DNA of 64,000 bases from an uncultured Drancourtella sp. (GTDB lineage: Bacteria > Bacillota > Clostridia > Lachnospirales > Lachnospiraceae), in the NCBI GenBank assembly GCA_937880845.1, contig CALFLL010000055.1, forward strand, positions 58,845 through 122,844, read 5' to 3'. This document shows, in pieces, positions 53,383 to 62,225 of this stretch. The position numbers and the translations under genes are program-made. Numbering within the stretch: the stretch's first letter is position 1; each line of letters opens with the position of its first letter. Below the pieces are notes generated by a model that saw only the letters and a program-made list of their open reading frames with translations, searched no databases and was not told where the DNA came from.

Positions 53383-53390
53383 ACTCTGTA

Positions 53391-54530
53391 TTACCTCCTG
53401 CTGTTGATTCGGTCATATGTTTCCTGCTCTGTCATTAATATCTCATCCAGTGACGGATTTTGAATAACTTTATGAGCTTTCATACAATCCTCAATGATTT
53501 CTACGATTTCCAGATAACAAATCTCTCTGTTCAAGAACTTACTCACTGCAAGTTCATTGGCTGCATTGAAAACCGTCGGAAGACTTCCTCCTGTCCTTCC
53601 TGCCTCGTAAGCAAGAGAAAGTCCATAAAACGTATCCATATCCGGTTTTTCAAAATCAAGATGAGAAAGCTTCCAAAAATCCAGTCTGTCTCCACTAAGC
53701 ATCCTCCTTTTGGGATAATATAATGCATACTGGATCGGAAGTTTCATATCCGGTGTTCCAAGCTGTGCGATGACCGATCCATCTTCATATTCTACCATGG
53801 AATGAATGACTGACTGTGGCTGCACCACAACCTGTATGTCATCAATATCCACTTGGAACAGCCATTTCGCTTCCATAACTTCCAGTCCTTTGTTGACCAG
53901 TGTGGAAGAATCAATTGTGATTTTCTTTCCCATGGACCAGTTCGGATGCTTTAGTGCATCTTCCACTTTTACATTCAGCAACTCTTCTTTTTTACCTCGG
54001 AATGGCCCTCCTGATGCAGTCAGTAAAATTTTGTTGATCTTATTTCCTTCATTTCCCTGAAGGGACTGGAAAATCGCACTGTGCTCACTATCCACCGGCA
54101 GAATCTTCACTCCCTTTTCTTTTGCAAGAGGCATGATCAGATGGCCTGCCGTCACAAGTGTTTCTTTATTTGCAAGCGCAATGTCTTTTCCGGCTTCGAT
54201 GGCAGCGATAGTCGGACGGATACCGATCATTCCAACAACCGCTGTCACAATAATCTCTGCTTCCGGTTCGGTTGCCGCTTCCAATAGTCCTGCCATTCCG
54301 GACACAACTTTGATATCCAGATCCTTTATATTTTTCTTAAACTCTTTCGCTTTATCCTCCCGGTATACGCATACGATTTTCGGACAGAACTCTCTGACCT
54401 GTTGCTCCAGCAATTCAATATTGCCTCCGGCTGCAAGAGATGTCACTTGTATATCTCCGTTTTCCCTCACTACTTCCAATGTCTGGGTACCAATAGAACC
54501 TGTTGAACCTAATATTCCTATTGTCTTCAT
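53391..54530 (-). CDS. dxr: 1-deoxy-D-xylulose-5-phosphate reductoisomerase
   Basis: A 379-residue NADPH enzyme making MEP, the second step of the non-mevalonate isoprenoid pathway. The NADPH site ILGSTGSIGTQTLEV is at residues 5-19. Substrate and metal residues lie in LPVDSEHSAIFQ and ITIDSSTLVNKGLEVMEA. It sits between cdsA and rseP in the classical order, supplying isoprenoid precursors for UppS. Confidence 0.97.
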   Translation of the reverse strand: MKTIGILGSTGSIGTQTLEVVRENGDIQVTSLAAGGNIELLEQQVREFCPKIVCVYREDKAKEFKKNIKDLDIKVVSGMAGLLEAATEPEAEIIVTAVVGMIGIRPTIAAIEAGKDIALANKETLVTAGHLIMPLAKEKGVKILPVDSEHSAIFQSLQGNEGNKINKILLTASGGPFRGKKEELLNVKVEDALKHPNWSMGKKITIDSSTLVNKGLEVMEAKWLFQVDIDDIQVVVQPQSVIHSMVEYEDGSVIAQLGTPDMKLPIQYALYYPKRRMLSGDRLDFWKLSHLDFEKPDMDTFYGLSLAYEAGRTGGSLPTVFNAANELAVSKFLNREICYLEIVEIIEDCMKAHKVIQNPSLDEILMTEQETYDRINSRR

Positions 54531-54545
54531 TTCTTTCCCCGCCTT

Positions 54546-55385
54546 CTATACAAAAAGTACACCAAGATAATAAATGATCGGTGCTGTAAAAATTACACTG
54601 TCAAAACGGTCTAAAATTCCGCCATGTCCGGGTATCAGTTTTCCATAATCCTTAATTTGATGATTTCTCTTGATGGCAGACGCTGCAAGGTCACCTACCA
54701 TGGAAATCAGACCGCCGACTCCGCAGATCACAGCATACATCAGAGGTTCTGCTGATGCTCCTCCCCATTTGTTTACCGCAATTGCGTACAAAACACCTAA
54801 CAAGGCTGCCCCTACAACACCGCCGACTCCGCCTTCCACGGATTTTTTCGGGCTGAGTTTCGGAGCCATCTTATGTTTCCCGATCAGCATTCCGACACAA
54901 TATGCACAGGTATCACATCCCCAAGAACAGAGGAATACAAGCCACACAAGAAATGCTCCTTCCTCCGGAATCATCCGCGTCTGATATACATAAGAAAGCA
55001 TGACTGCAACATAAAATACTCCAAAAAATACAGTCATTACCTGGTCTGCCACATACTTTGGATAAGAAAATACATACACGGCCATCAGGAAAATCAAGAA
55101 AAGAATGACTAAAAACGCCAGCCCCTGTTTGTCGAAATACTGAAAAACGGTATTTTCTCCCGCACCTTTGATATGCAGACGAATCAAAAAATAATACGCA
55201 ATCGCTGCCAGGTATCCGGTTATTCCAAGAAGCTTGTTATGAACACCCATGATCTTGTAAAGTTCGCTCATTCCGATCAGGCTGACGATGAGTAAAAGTG
55301 CAAATAAAATATCATTTCCCGGTATGATGGTTGCAAGTGCAATGATCACCAGTAAAATCCCGCTTAATAACCTTGTCTTAAACAT
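54546..55385 (-). CDS. cdsA: Phosphatidate cytidylyltransferase
   Basis: A 279-residue membrane enzyme with about eight hydrophobic segments that makes CDP-diacylglycerol from phosphatidate and CTP. The family signature near the C-terminus reads SAIKRNHQIKDYGKLIPGHG, then GILDRFDS. Its start overlaps the uppS end by 8 bp. Confidence 0.96.
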   Translation of the reverse strand: MFKTRLLSGILLVIIALATIIPGNDILFALLLIVSLIGMSELYKIMGVHNKLLGITGYLAAIAYYFLIRLHIKGAGENTVFQYFDKQGLAFLVILFLIFLMAVYVFSYPKYVADQVMTVFFGVFYVAVMLSYVYQTRMIPEEGAFLVWLVFLCSWGCDTCAYCVGMLIGKHKMAPKLSPKKSVEGGVGGVVGAALLGVLYAIAVNKWGGASAEPLMYAVICGVGGLISMVGDLAASAIKRNHQIKDYGKLIPGHGGILDRFDSVIFTAPIIYYLGVLFV

Positions 55386-56097
55386 GATCCGGCACCTCCT
55401 TTACGCCTCCGTATCTTCTGTCTCTATTATTATATTGCAAAACTGCCTTTTCCAATTCTTCTTTTGTAAAATCCGGCCACAAAACATCCGTGAAATAAAA
55501 TTCCGTATATGCCATCTGCCAGAGCAGATAATTGGAAAGACGAAGTTCTCCGCTTGTACGGATCAAAAGATCCGGATCCGGAATATCATGTGTATCCAGA
55601 TAGGACTCAAACAGTGATCCGTCAATGTCCTGAGGCTGTACTTTTCCATCTTTGATATCCTGTCCCATTTTTCTCATAGCACGGAGCATTTCATCCCGGC
55701 TTCCGTAATTCAGGGCAATCTGAAAATTCAACCCGTCATTATTGGCAGAAGCTTTCTCCAGTTCTTCGATACGGTTGCGAATATCGTCGTCCAATCCCGA
55801 CTTATCCCCGATTACCCGTACCTTCATTCTGTTTTTTTCTGCCGTTTTCAGACAAGTCTTCATATAATTCCGGAGCAGCTTCATAAGGGCAGCCACTTCT
55901 TCTGGCGGTCTGTTCCAGTTCTCCGTAGAAAAAGCATATACAGTGAGATATTTTATTCCCATTTTGTATGCCGTTTCACAAATACGTTCCACATTTTTAC
56001 TGCCCTGTACATGACCGTAATTACGAGGCATATTTTTCTTTTTTGCCCAACGCCCGTTTCCATCCAAAATGATGGCAACATGCTGTGGTATCTTCAT
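55378..56097 (-). CDS. uppS: Isoprenyl transferase (undecaprenyl diphosphate synthase)
   Basis: A 239-residue cis-prenyltransferase that makes the C55 lipid carrier of wall synthesis. The catalytic Asp lies in AIILDGNGRWA, and the conserved C-terminal DLLIRTSGELRLSNYLLWQ binds the diphosphate. ATG 56097 is chosen because AAGGAGGAAG precedes it; an open frame eight codons longer starts at 56121. It lies between frr and cdsA. Confidence 0.97.
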   Translation of the reverse strand: MKIPQHVAIILDGNGRWAKKKNMPRNYGHVQGSKNVERICETAYKMGIKYLTVYAFSTENWNRPPEEVAALMKLLRNYMKTCLKTAEKNRMKVRVIGDKSGLDDDIRNRIEELEKASANNDGLNFQIALNYGSRDEMLRAMRKMGQDIKDGKVQPQDIDGSLFESYLDTHDIPDPDLLIRTSGELRLSNYLLWQMAYTEFYFTDVLWPDFTKEELEKAVLQYNNRDRRYGGVKEVPDHV

Positions 56098-56170
56098 AAA
56101 TTCTTCCTCCTTAACGCACATAAAGCAAGGAGGAAGCCCCTCCTTGCTCTGATATTTTCTTTTTTGTTTT

Positions 56171-56722
56171 CTATACGGTCATAACTTCTTTTGTCTTTGC
56201 TTCTACTGCTTTATCTACTTCTTTGATGTATTTATCTGTCATCTTCTGAAGTTCATCTTCCATATCTTTAATCTCATCCTCGGAGATTTCAGAGCCTTTT
56301 AGTTTCTTGCAGAAATCATTTCCGTCTCTTCTGATATTACGAACAGCCACTTTAGCCTGTTCGCCTTTTTTCTTAACATCCTTTGCGATTTCTTTACGGC
56401 GATCCTCTGTCAATTCCGGAAATACAAGTCGGATAACCTGTCCGTCGTTTGTCGGATTGATTCCGATATCGGAAATCAGAATTGCTTTTTCAATCTCTTT
56501 TAACATACTCTTTTCCCAAGGCTGAATCTGAATCATTCTTGCTTCCGGAACGGAAACATTTGCCACCTGTTGGATTGGTGTAGGCATTCCGTAATAGTCT
56601 ACTGTCAGTTTATCTAAAATATGCGGATTTGCTCTTCCGGCACGGATGGCTGCAAGCTCTCCTCCAAGATTGTCGATTGACTTCTGCATTTTTTCGTCAA
56701 ATACTTTTAATTTTTCGTGCAT
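56171..56722 (-). CDS. frr: Ribosome recycling factor
   Basis: A 183-residue factor that, with EF-G, splits post-termination ribosomes. Family segments IRAGRANPHILDKLTVDYYG, PWEKSMLKEIEKAI and RKEIAKDVKKKGEQAKVAVR are present. The ribosome site is GGGAGG. It follows pyrH in the usual order. Confidence 0.98.
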   Translation of the reverse strand: MHEKLKVFDEKMQKSIDNLGGELAAIRAGRANPHILDKLTVDYYGMPTPIQQVANVSVPEARMIQIQPWEKSMLKEIEKAILISDIGINPTNDGQVIRLVFPELTEDRRKEIAKDVKKKGEQAKVAVRNIRRDGNDFCKKLKGSEISEDEIKDMEDELQKMTDKYIKEVDKAVEAKTKEVMTV

Positions 56723-56750
56723 AGTTGTTCCTCCCTGTGTTTCGCTTTCT

Positions 56751-57446
56751 CTATACAGTCACTTTTGTTCCTGTAAAATTACCACTCATTGTTTCTACAA
56801 TGCTGTTTTCTTCATTTAACCCAAATACAAGCATCGGCATCTTGTTCTCCAGACACATGATAGATGCTGTAAGGTCTACTGCCATGAGTTTTTTATCAAT
56901 GATCTCCTGAATAGAGATTTCATCGTATTTTTTCGCATTCGGATTTACCTTCGGATCGCTGTCATAAATACCGTCAATTGCTTTTGCAAGAAGCATCGCA
57001 TCTGCCTCAATCTCAATCGCACGAAGGACTGCTCCTGTGTCCGTGGAGAAATAAGGATGTCCTGTTCCTCCTGCAAAGAAGATCACCTTTCCGTCATTTA
57101 ATGCGCTTACAGCCGCATCTTTGGAAAATAATGTTGTAAATGCACCGCATACAAACGGAGTAAATACCTCTGTCTTCATGCCTACATGACGGAAGATGTC
57201 AGAAACATAAATACAATTCATGACTGTTGCAAGCATACCGATCTGATCTGCCTTTACACGGTCGATTGTTTCACTCGTTCTTCCCCTCCAGAAATTTCCG
57301 CCGCCTGTAACAATAGCAACCTGAAATCCTTCATCAACAAGCTGTTTTACCTGTCTTGCGACTCCCAGACATGTTTCTTCATCAAATCCTGTTTTTTTAT
57401 CTCCGGCAAGTGCTTCGCCGCTTAGTTTCAGCAATACTCTTTTCAT
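56751..57446 (-). CDS. pyrH: UMP kinase
   Basis: A 231-residue amino-acid-kinase-fold enzyme converting UMP to UDP. Landmarks are VLLKLSGEALAG at the N-terminus, VTGGGNFWRGR and FFAGGTGHPYFSTDTGA. It is the first gene of the pyrH-frr-uppS-cdsA-dxr-rseP operon, which links nucleotide, translation, lipid and isoprenoid functions. A strong promoter and AAGGAG site precede it. Confidence 0.98.
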   Translation of the reverse strand: MKRVLLKLSGEALAGDKKTGFDEETCLGVARQVKQLVDEGFQVAIVTGGGNFWRGRTSETIDRVKADQIGMLATVMNCIYVSDIFRHVGMKTEVFTPFVCGAFTTLFSKDAAVSALNDGKVIFFAGGTGHPYFSTDTGAVLRAIEIEADAMLLAKAIDGIYDSDPKVNPNAKKYDEISIQEIIDKKLMAVDLTASIMCLENKMPMLVFGLNEENSIVETMSGNFTGTKVTV

Positions 57447-57505
57447 TTTCTAAAACTCCTTATCTGAAACCGGAATTTCTTCCGGCGATTCATAGTTATA
57501 GTTCT

Positions 57506-57534
57506 ATTATATATAGAACCTGATGTTGCGTCAA
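57506..57534 (-). promoter_or_regulatory. Promoter of the pyrH-rseP operon
   Basis: On the minus strand TTGACG (57529-57534) and TATAAT (57506-57511) are 17 bp apart. The -35 overlaps the yaaA stop codon. A small CCGGAA-gaaa-TTCCGG hairpin follows in the leader. Confidence 0.8.
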
Positions 57535-58286
57535 TCTTCAATTTTCTGCCTGATAAACGTATAAGTAGATTCATCGGAATCTTCTTTTGAAAACCAAAAT
57601 CCAAGACCATTGAACCGCTTTATTTGTTCTTTTTCAGTAATCCCGTTTTCTGCCAGATACCGGACCATTTCTCCTCTTGCCATTTTGGCCGGCGTTGCCT
57701 TCTGCCGAAGCTTTCCGCCCGCTTTTTCTGCAAATATGCAGTTCAGAAATTCCACATCCTTCTCCACATATTTCTCCACACATACAGAGTACTCTTTTGA
57801 TGCAAGATTCACGATCAGATCCGTATCACGTGCGATCTCCTCGTATATGCTGCGTCCCCAGTATTCATAAAGAGTTTCACACCCCTTCGGTCCCGGTTTC
57901 GTCTGCATTTCTAGCCTGTATGGAACAATTCCGTCTTTTGGTCTTACGACACCGTAAAAACCGGATAAGATACGAAGGTGCTCCTGTACATATTCCCATG
58001 CCCGATCCGAGAACACTTCCGGAGCCATGTATTGATACTGGATTCCTTCATAAGAAAGAAGAGCAGCCGTTCGATTCCGGCTCAAGTCCATCGTTCTTAT
58101 CCGTTCCATATTTTTTGTTGCCAACTTCTCGCTACAATTCCATAATGCCTTCAGTTGTTCATAAGACATACTTTGAAGCCAGTTTTTCAAATATTCTCCC
58201 TTCTCTTCAAAGCACGGCTTTGTTTCCCACCTAACTGTATCCGTATTTACGACCATCTTTTTGGCCGGTGAAATGATAATCTTCAT
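57531..58286 (-). CDS. yaaA: YaaA/DUF328 family peroxide-stress protein
   Basis: A 251-residue cytosolic protein of the YaaA (DUF328) family, which in Escherichia coli lowers free iron during peroxide stress. Family segments are MKIIISPAKKM, FYGVVRPKDGIVPYRLEM and NLASKEYS. It lies 9 bp after the DHHW gene and may be co-transcribed with the acylation cluster. Its stop overlaps the next operon's -35. Confidence 0.93.
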   Translation of the reverse strand: MKIIISPAKKMVVNTDTVRWETKPCFEEKGEYLKNWLQSMSYEQLKALWNCSEKLATKNMERIRTMDLSRNRTAALLSYEGIQYQYMAPEVFSDRAWEYVQEHLRILSGFYGVVRPKDGIVPYRLEMQTKPGPKGCETLYEYWGRSIYEEIARDTDLIVNLASKEYSVCVEKYVEKDVEFLNCIFAEKAGGKLRQKATPAKMARGEMVRYLAENGITEKEQIKRFNGLGFWFSKEDSDESTYTFIRQKIED

Positions 58287-58295
58287 ACCATACTC

Positions 58296-59456
58296 CTATT
58301 CCACCAAGGTTGCAAGTGATGTGTCCGATACAAAAGTTGCGGTACTGTATAAATAAAGGATTTCATTGATTTCTTCTGTTTCCATCAAACCTTTCAAATC
58401 TCCATAATAATATCTCGGATCTACTACGACGATTTCTCTGTAATAAGGAGCCAAAAACGGAAGAAAACAGTTGGCGTAAGAATCTTTTAAAACAAGCAGT
58501 CTTCTGTTTTCTGCCGTCGGAGTTTTAATCTTCATAAGTCCATGATTTCCTCCAAAAAATACTTCATAGGCATTTCTCTGATCCAACTTCGCTGTATTAT
58601 AAAAACTTCCTGTTTTCTTCTGTTCGTCGGTATACTCTACAATAGACGCAACCTGTTCCTGTGTTGTATTCGCATTTTTCTTAGGTACATACACATCCAC
58701 TTCTTCTTTTAATCCTGTTTCAAATCCGCTTTTTGCAGACAGCGTCCCCTGGAACCGATCTGTAACCGTAAGTTTTTCATAAGTAACCGCATTAACATCC
58801 AGACCTGCTGTTTCTGCAAACTGCTGAAACGCAAGATAAGCTCCGTATGTTGTCCAGTGATGGTCTGTTTGATAATAAAGCTTTTCTTTCTTATGGCTCT
58901 TAAATGTATTTCTTACATCAATCGTCTGGATTCCCATCTCTTTCATTTCCTGGTCAATCTGATCAAGGTAAGCATTTTCATCTGCCTGCAGAGCAAGAGT
59001 CGGTAGCTTTTCTTTTAAAACACTTCCGGAACTCGGCACGATCATCGAAAACTGCGGGATATCTTTGTATTCTTTTTTCAATGTTTCCACAGCTTTCATT
59101 ACACTTTTCATAGTGTTTGAATCCGGTTTTTCAAATTTTTGAAAAAGATAATGGTCCTTTCCGATATAGACTCCGTTTTCCTCTACGTTCCCAAGACACC
59201 GATCAAACGATGTTTTGATTTTGATCCAGGAATCCCGAAACACAAACTGATCGTTAAAATATTTCTGGTATTCCTTTGCATAATCTCCGGATAATACGGA
59301 TTTTACACTCAGCTCCGGTTTTTGAGCCAGCTCTCTGTTTTCCGTTTCCGAAACTTTCTTTGTACCGGCAAACAAATTTGCAAGTCCCAGGAAGAGTACA
59401 ATGATCGCAAACAGACATCCCACAAAATATGATGTCGGCATTTTTTTCTCTTTCAC
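58296..59456 (-). CDS. DHHW family protein (AlgX/SGNH-like, secreted)
   Basis: A 386-residue protein with an N-terminal membrane anchor (about residues 9-30) and an extracellular SGNH-like domain with the DHHW motif (TDHHWTTYGAYLAFQQF, near residue 197) and a later LKDSYANCF. The family is related to AlgX/AlgJ, which act with MBOAT proteins in polymer O-acetylation. Translation probably starts at GTG 59456 after GGGAGGTGTAAAGA. It follows the MBOAT gene by 16 bp. Confidence 0.88.
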   Translation of the reverse strand: MKEKKMPTSYFVGCLFAIIVLFLGLANLFAGTKKVSETENRELAQKPELSVKSVLSGDYAKEYQKYFNDQFVFRDSWIKIKTSFDRCLGNVEENGVYIGKDHYLFQKFEKPDSNTMKSVMKAVETLKKEYKDIPQFSMIVPSSGSVLKEKLPTLALQADENAYLDQIDQEMKEMGIQTIDVRNTFKSHKKEKLYYQTDHHWTTYGAYLAFQQFAETAGLDVNAVTYEKLTVTDRFQGTLSAKSGFETGLKEEVDVYVPKKNANTTQEQVASIVEYTDEQKKTGSFYNTAKLDQRNAYEVFFGGNHGLMKIKTPTAENRRLLVLKDSYANCFLPFLAPYYREIVVVDPRYYYGDLKGLMETEEINEILYLYSTATFVSDTSLATLVE

Positions 59457-59472
59457 TCTTTACACCTCCCGA

Positions 59473-60864
59473 TTAAAACTGCATATACAAAAACGGCTGA
59501 TAAGAATTAAACACCAGTCCTGCAATGCAAAGACAGAACAACACACCATACAAAACAACCGCAACTACGGAAGAACGTTCCGTAATCTTATCCATAACCT
59601 TTTTAAGAAATGGTCTTGCCGCCATGATGCAGATAACAAATAACAAAATTTCTGTTTTAAAATAATACCCTGCCGTCACATCAATGACATTTGTTGCTCC
59701 AAACCCAAACAAGGAACCAATCATACTCATACCTTTATCGAAAGACGGATTCATAAAGATCGTCCATCCGATCATCACAAGGACCATGGTATAGACATTA
59801 GCTGCCCAGGCAGGAAGCTTCTTCAAATGTTCTTTCCATACATATTTTTCCAAAATCAAAATAACTGCATAATAAAGTCCCCATACAAAGAAATTTCCTG
59901 TAGAGCCATGCCAAATCCCGGTCAGACACCAGACGATCAAAATATTTCTGATATGAGTGCCTGTGCCTGCACGATTTCCCCCAAGAGGGATGTATACATA
60001 ATCCCGAAACCATCCACTTAAAGAAATGTGCCATCTTCTCCAGAAGTCCGTCACATTCTTTGCAATATACGGATAATTAAAGTTTTCTTTGAAATCAAAT
60101 CCAAGCATTTTCCCAATGCCGATAGCCATATCCGAATAACCCGAAAAATCAAAATAAATCTGCATGGTATAGGAAAACAGATAAATCCACGCTGTCAGCA
60201 CAGACATATTCCCTCCAATATCTTGAATCTGGCTTCCGATCAGTGCAAGCTGATCTGCCAGCAACACTTTTTTAGAGAGACCGATGATAAATCTCTGGAC
60301 TCCTTCTCCCATTTTTGACATATACACCTGATGGTCATACAGATTTTCTTTGATGTCGTCATATCGCACAATCGGTCCTGCCGCCATCGTTGCAAACAGA
60401 GATGCATACGCAGTAAAAGCAAAGAAATTTTTCTCTGCAGGATGTTTTTTCTTATAAACATCAATAATATAAGAAAGATTTCTGAATGTGTAAAAAGAAA
60501 GACCGATCGGAAGGCTCAAAGCCTCCGGTGAAAATCCGGTCCCGAAAATACTGTTTACCGCTTCACTTAATACTCCGAAATATTTAAAGAAAGAAAGGAT
60601 AAACACATCCGTCACAATCACAAACACAAGGGTTGATTTTCCCGCATCCCCCCTCTTTTGTTTCCTTTCTATATCAATGGCCATCATAAAATGAAGCACC
60701 GTACTGATTAACATCAATACTACATAAATCGGTTCTCCCCATGCATAAAAATAAATACTGAATACGGTAAGAACGATGTTTTTCCATTTAGCCGGCACGA
60801 CATAATACAAGATCAAAACGACCGGAAGAAATGCAAATATAAAATTCAAACTGTTTAAAAGCAT
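59473..60864 (-). CDS. MBOAT family O-acyltransferase
   Basis: A 463-residue membrane-bound O-acyltransferase of the AlgI/DltB/PatA type with about ten to eleven hydrophobic segments. The signature region reads FWRRWHISLSGWFRDYVYIP, then LGGNRAG. The catalytic His lies in CLTGIWHGSTGNF. It would move acyl groups across the membrane to a surface polymer. I chose ATG 60864, 9 bp after GGAGGG, giving MLLNSLNFIFAFLPV. Neighbouring DHHW and SGNH proteins are likely partners. Confidence 0.93.
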   Translation of the reverse strand: MLLNSLNFIFAFLPVVLILYYVVPAKWKNIVLTVFSIYFYAWGEPIYVVLMLISTVLHFMMAIDIERKQKRGDAGKSTLVFVIVTDVFILSFFKYFGVLSEAVNSIFGTGFSPEALSLPIGLSFYTFRNLSYIIDVYKKKHPAEKNFFAFTAYASLFATMAAGPIVRYDDIKENLYDHQVYMSKMGEGVQRFIIGLSKKVLLADQLALIGSQIQDIGGNMSVLTAWIYLFSYTMQIYFDFSGYSDMAIGIGKMLGFDFKENFNYPYIAKNVTDFWRRWHISLSGWFRDYVYIPLGGNRAGTGTHIRNILIVWCLTGIWHGSTGNFFVWGLYYAVILILEKYVWKEHLKKLPAWAANVYTMVLVMIGWTIFMNPSFDKGMSMIGSLFGFGATNVIDVTAGYYFKTEILLFVICIMAARPFLKKVMDKITERSSVVAVVLYGVLFCLCIAGLVFNSYQPFLYMQF

Positions 60865-60883
60865 CTGATGTTCCCTCCACTGA

Positions 60884-61372
60884 CTATTTGACTGCCTTGT
60901 CAAAAGCAGATTTCCATTTCTCCGCTTTTTCGCCCGCCATATAAATCACATATTTCCCTTCTGCGCCAACATACGCCTTTTTTAACTGTGCTGTCTGCTT
61001 TGCTCCATACCCTTCAAAACTTTTCAGCTGACTTTCCCGGCGCCTTTCTGCCGCTTCTTCATACTTCTTCGCTTCATTTAAGTTTTTCGCCCGCACGATC
61101 ATAAGTTCCTCTTCAGACATAGGCGATTCCGCTTTATAATAAAAATATCCGTTTGTCTTCTGCCCTTCGATTCCATAATACTTTCGCAGGTCCTTTTCTT
61201 GCATCTTTTTCATGCCCTTTAGCAGATCCTCCTGTTGAAATCGGTCATGGATCATATCCATCGGCACATCTTTTGCATACCCTCGCATACACAGTACGCC
61301 CAGATAAAGGGCAAGTATGATGACAAACCCCAGTTTCATTCCTACTTCTCTGGCTTCTCTTTTTTTCCTCAT
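60884..61372 (-). CDS. DUF4358 domain-containing protein
   Basis: A 162-residue protein with one N-terminal membrane segment (about 12-30) and an extracellular DUF4358 domain, recognised by the lines KYYGIEGQKTNGYFYYKAES, EELMIVRAK and QLKSFEGYGAKQTAQLKKA. Function is unknown, but the family is regularly found with MBOAT/SGNH genes, as here. ATG 61372 is chosen after AGGACTTTAAAA and lies 5 bp into the end of the SGNH gene's stop context (TAAAAATG). Confidence 0.82.
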   Translation of the reverse strand: MRKKREAREVGMKLGFVIILALYLGVLCMRGYAKDVPMDMIHDRFQQEDLLKGMKKMQEKDLRKYYGIEGQKTNGYFYYKAESPMSEEELMIVRAKNLNEAKKYEEAAERRRESQLKSFEGYGAKQTAQLKKAYVGAEGKYVIYMAGEKAEKWKSAFDKAVK

Positions 61373-61374
61373 TT

Positions 61375-62175
61375 TTAAAGTCCTGCCTTTTCTACAAGAT
61401 AAGACAGCCACTGTTCATAATATTCCTTTGTCACATGAATTCCGTCCGGCTCATATAAATCCGGATTTTTTTCTATAATAAAAGAACTGTCTATGTACAT
61501 GTAGCCTTCTTCATCACACATCTTTTCAATCGCTTTGTTATACTCCGGCTGCTTCTTTCGTCCTTCATTTTCGTTCTGCTTTTCTTCTGTCATCGGAAGG
61601 ATGGAATTAACATAAATGGCAGCGTCTGGAAGTTCCTTTTTGATTTTTCCGATTTCTGTACGGTATTGCTCTATAAACCCATCAATATCCGTTCCATATA
61701 TGGTAAGATCATTACATCCAAATTCCATGACAATGGCCGATGGCTTCATGGAAATCACCTTTTCAATCAGATCATCAATAGATTTTATGGAAGCCCCTCT
61801 CTTATAAATCACGGAACCACTGTCCAAAAACTCATATTCTACAATCGCCTCCGAAAAAGAATCTCCCACGATCACCGTATTGGAAAATGCCTTTTTCAAA
61901 GCGACATTGTCTAATTCCACGATGCCATACTCATTCCTCTTTGACGGATCGATCTTTGTTTTCTGATTCTGTTCTTCCAGCTTTTCCCAGCGTTTCTCCG
62001 TTTCAGATATATCCGCCTTTTCCATTTTTTTCAGCACTTCTTGATTTTTTTCATATAAATTCGGCTGTACTTTATGTAACTGCGAAAATACAAGAACTCC
62101 GATAAGCACTGCCACAATGATCACACCGATGATCAGAATCCTTTTTCTCAAACTTTCCTGTTGTGAATGCTTCAT
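61375..62175 (-). CDS. SGNH/GDSL hydrolase family protein
   Basis: A 266-residue protein with an N-terminal membrane anchor (about 12-30) and an extracellular SGNH domain. Block I is VIVGDSFSEA (Ser107), block III FGCNDL, and block V DGIHVTKEYY with the Asp-His pair. It probably acts as an esterase or acyltransferase on the polymer handled by the downstream MBOAT and DHHW proteins. It is the first gene of the SGNH-DUF4358-MBOAT-DHHW cluster. Confidence 0.9.
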   Translation of the reverse strand: MKHSQQESLRKRILIIGVIIVAVLIGVLVFSQLHKVQPNLYEKNQEVLKKMEKADISETEKRWEKLEEQNQKTKIDPSKRNEYGIVELDNVALKKAFSNTVIVGDSFSEAIVEYEFLDSGSVIYKRGASIKSIDDLIEKVISMKPSAIVMEFGCNDLTIYGTDIDGFIEQYRTEIGKIKKELPDAAIYVNSILPMTEEKQNENEGRKKQPEYNKAIEKMCDEEGYMYIDSSFIIEKNPDLYEPDGIHVTKEYYEQWLSYLVEKAGL

Positions 62176-62225
62176 GAAATTATCCCCTTAGTATTTAACT
62201 CATTACTATTATTTATATTCTGATA

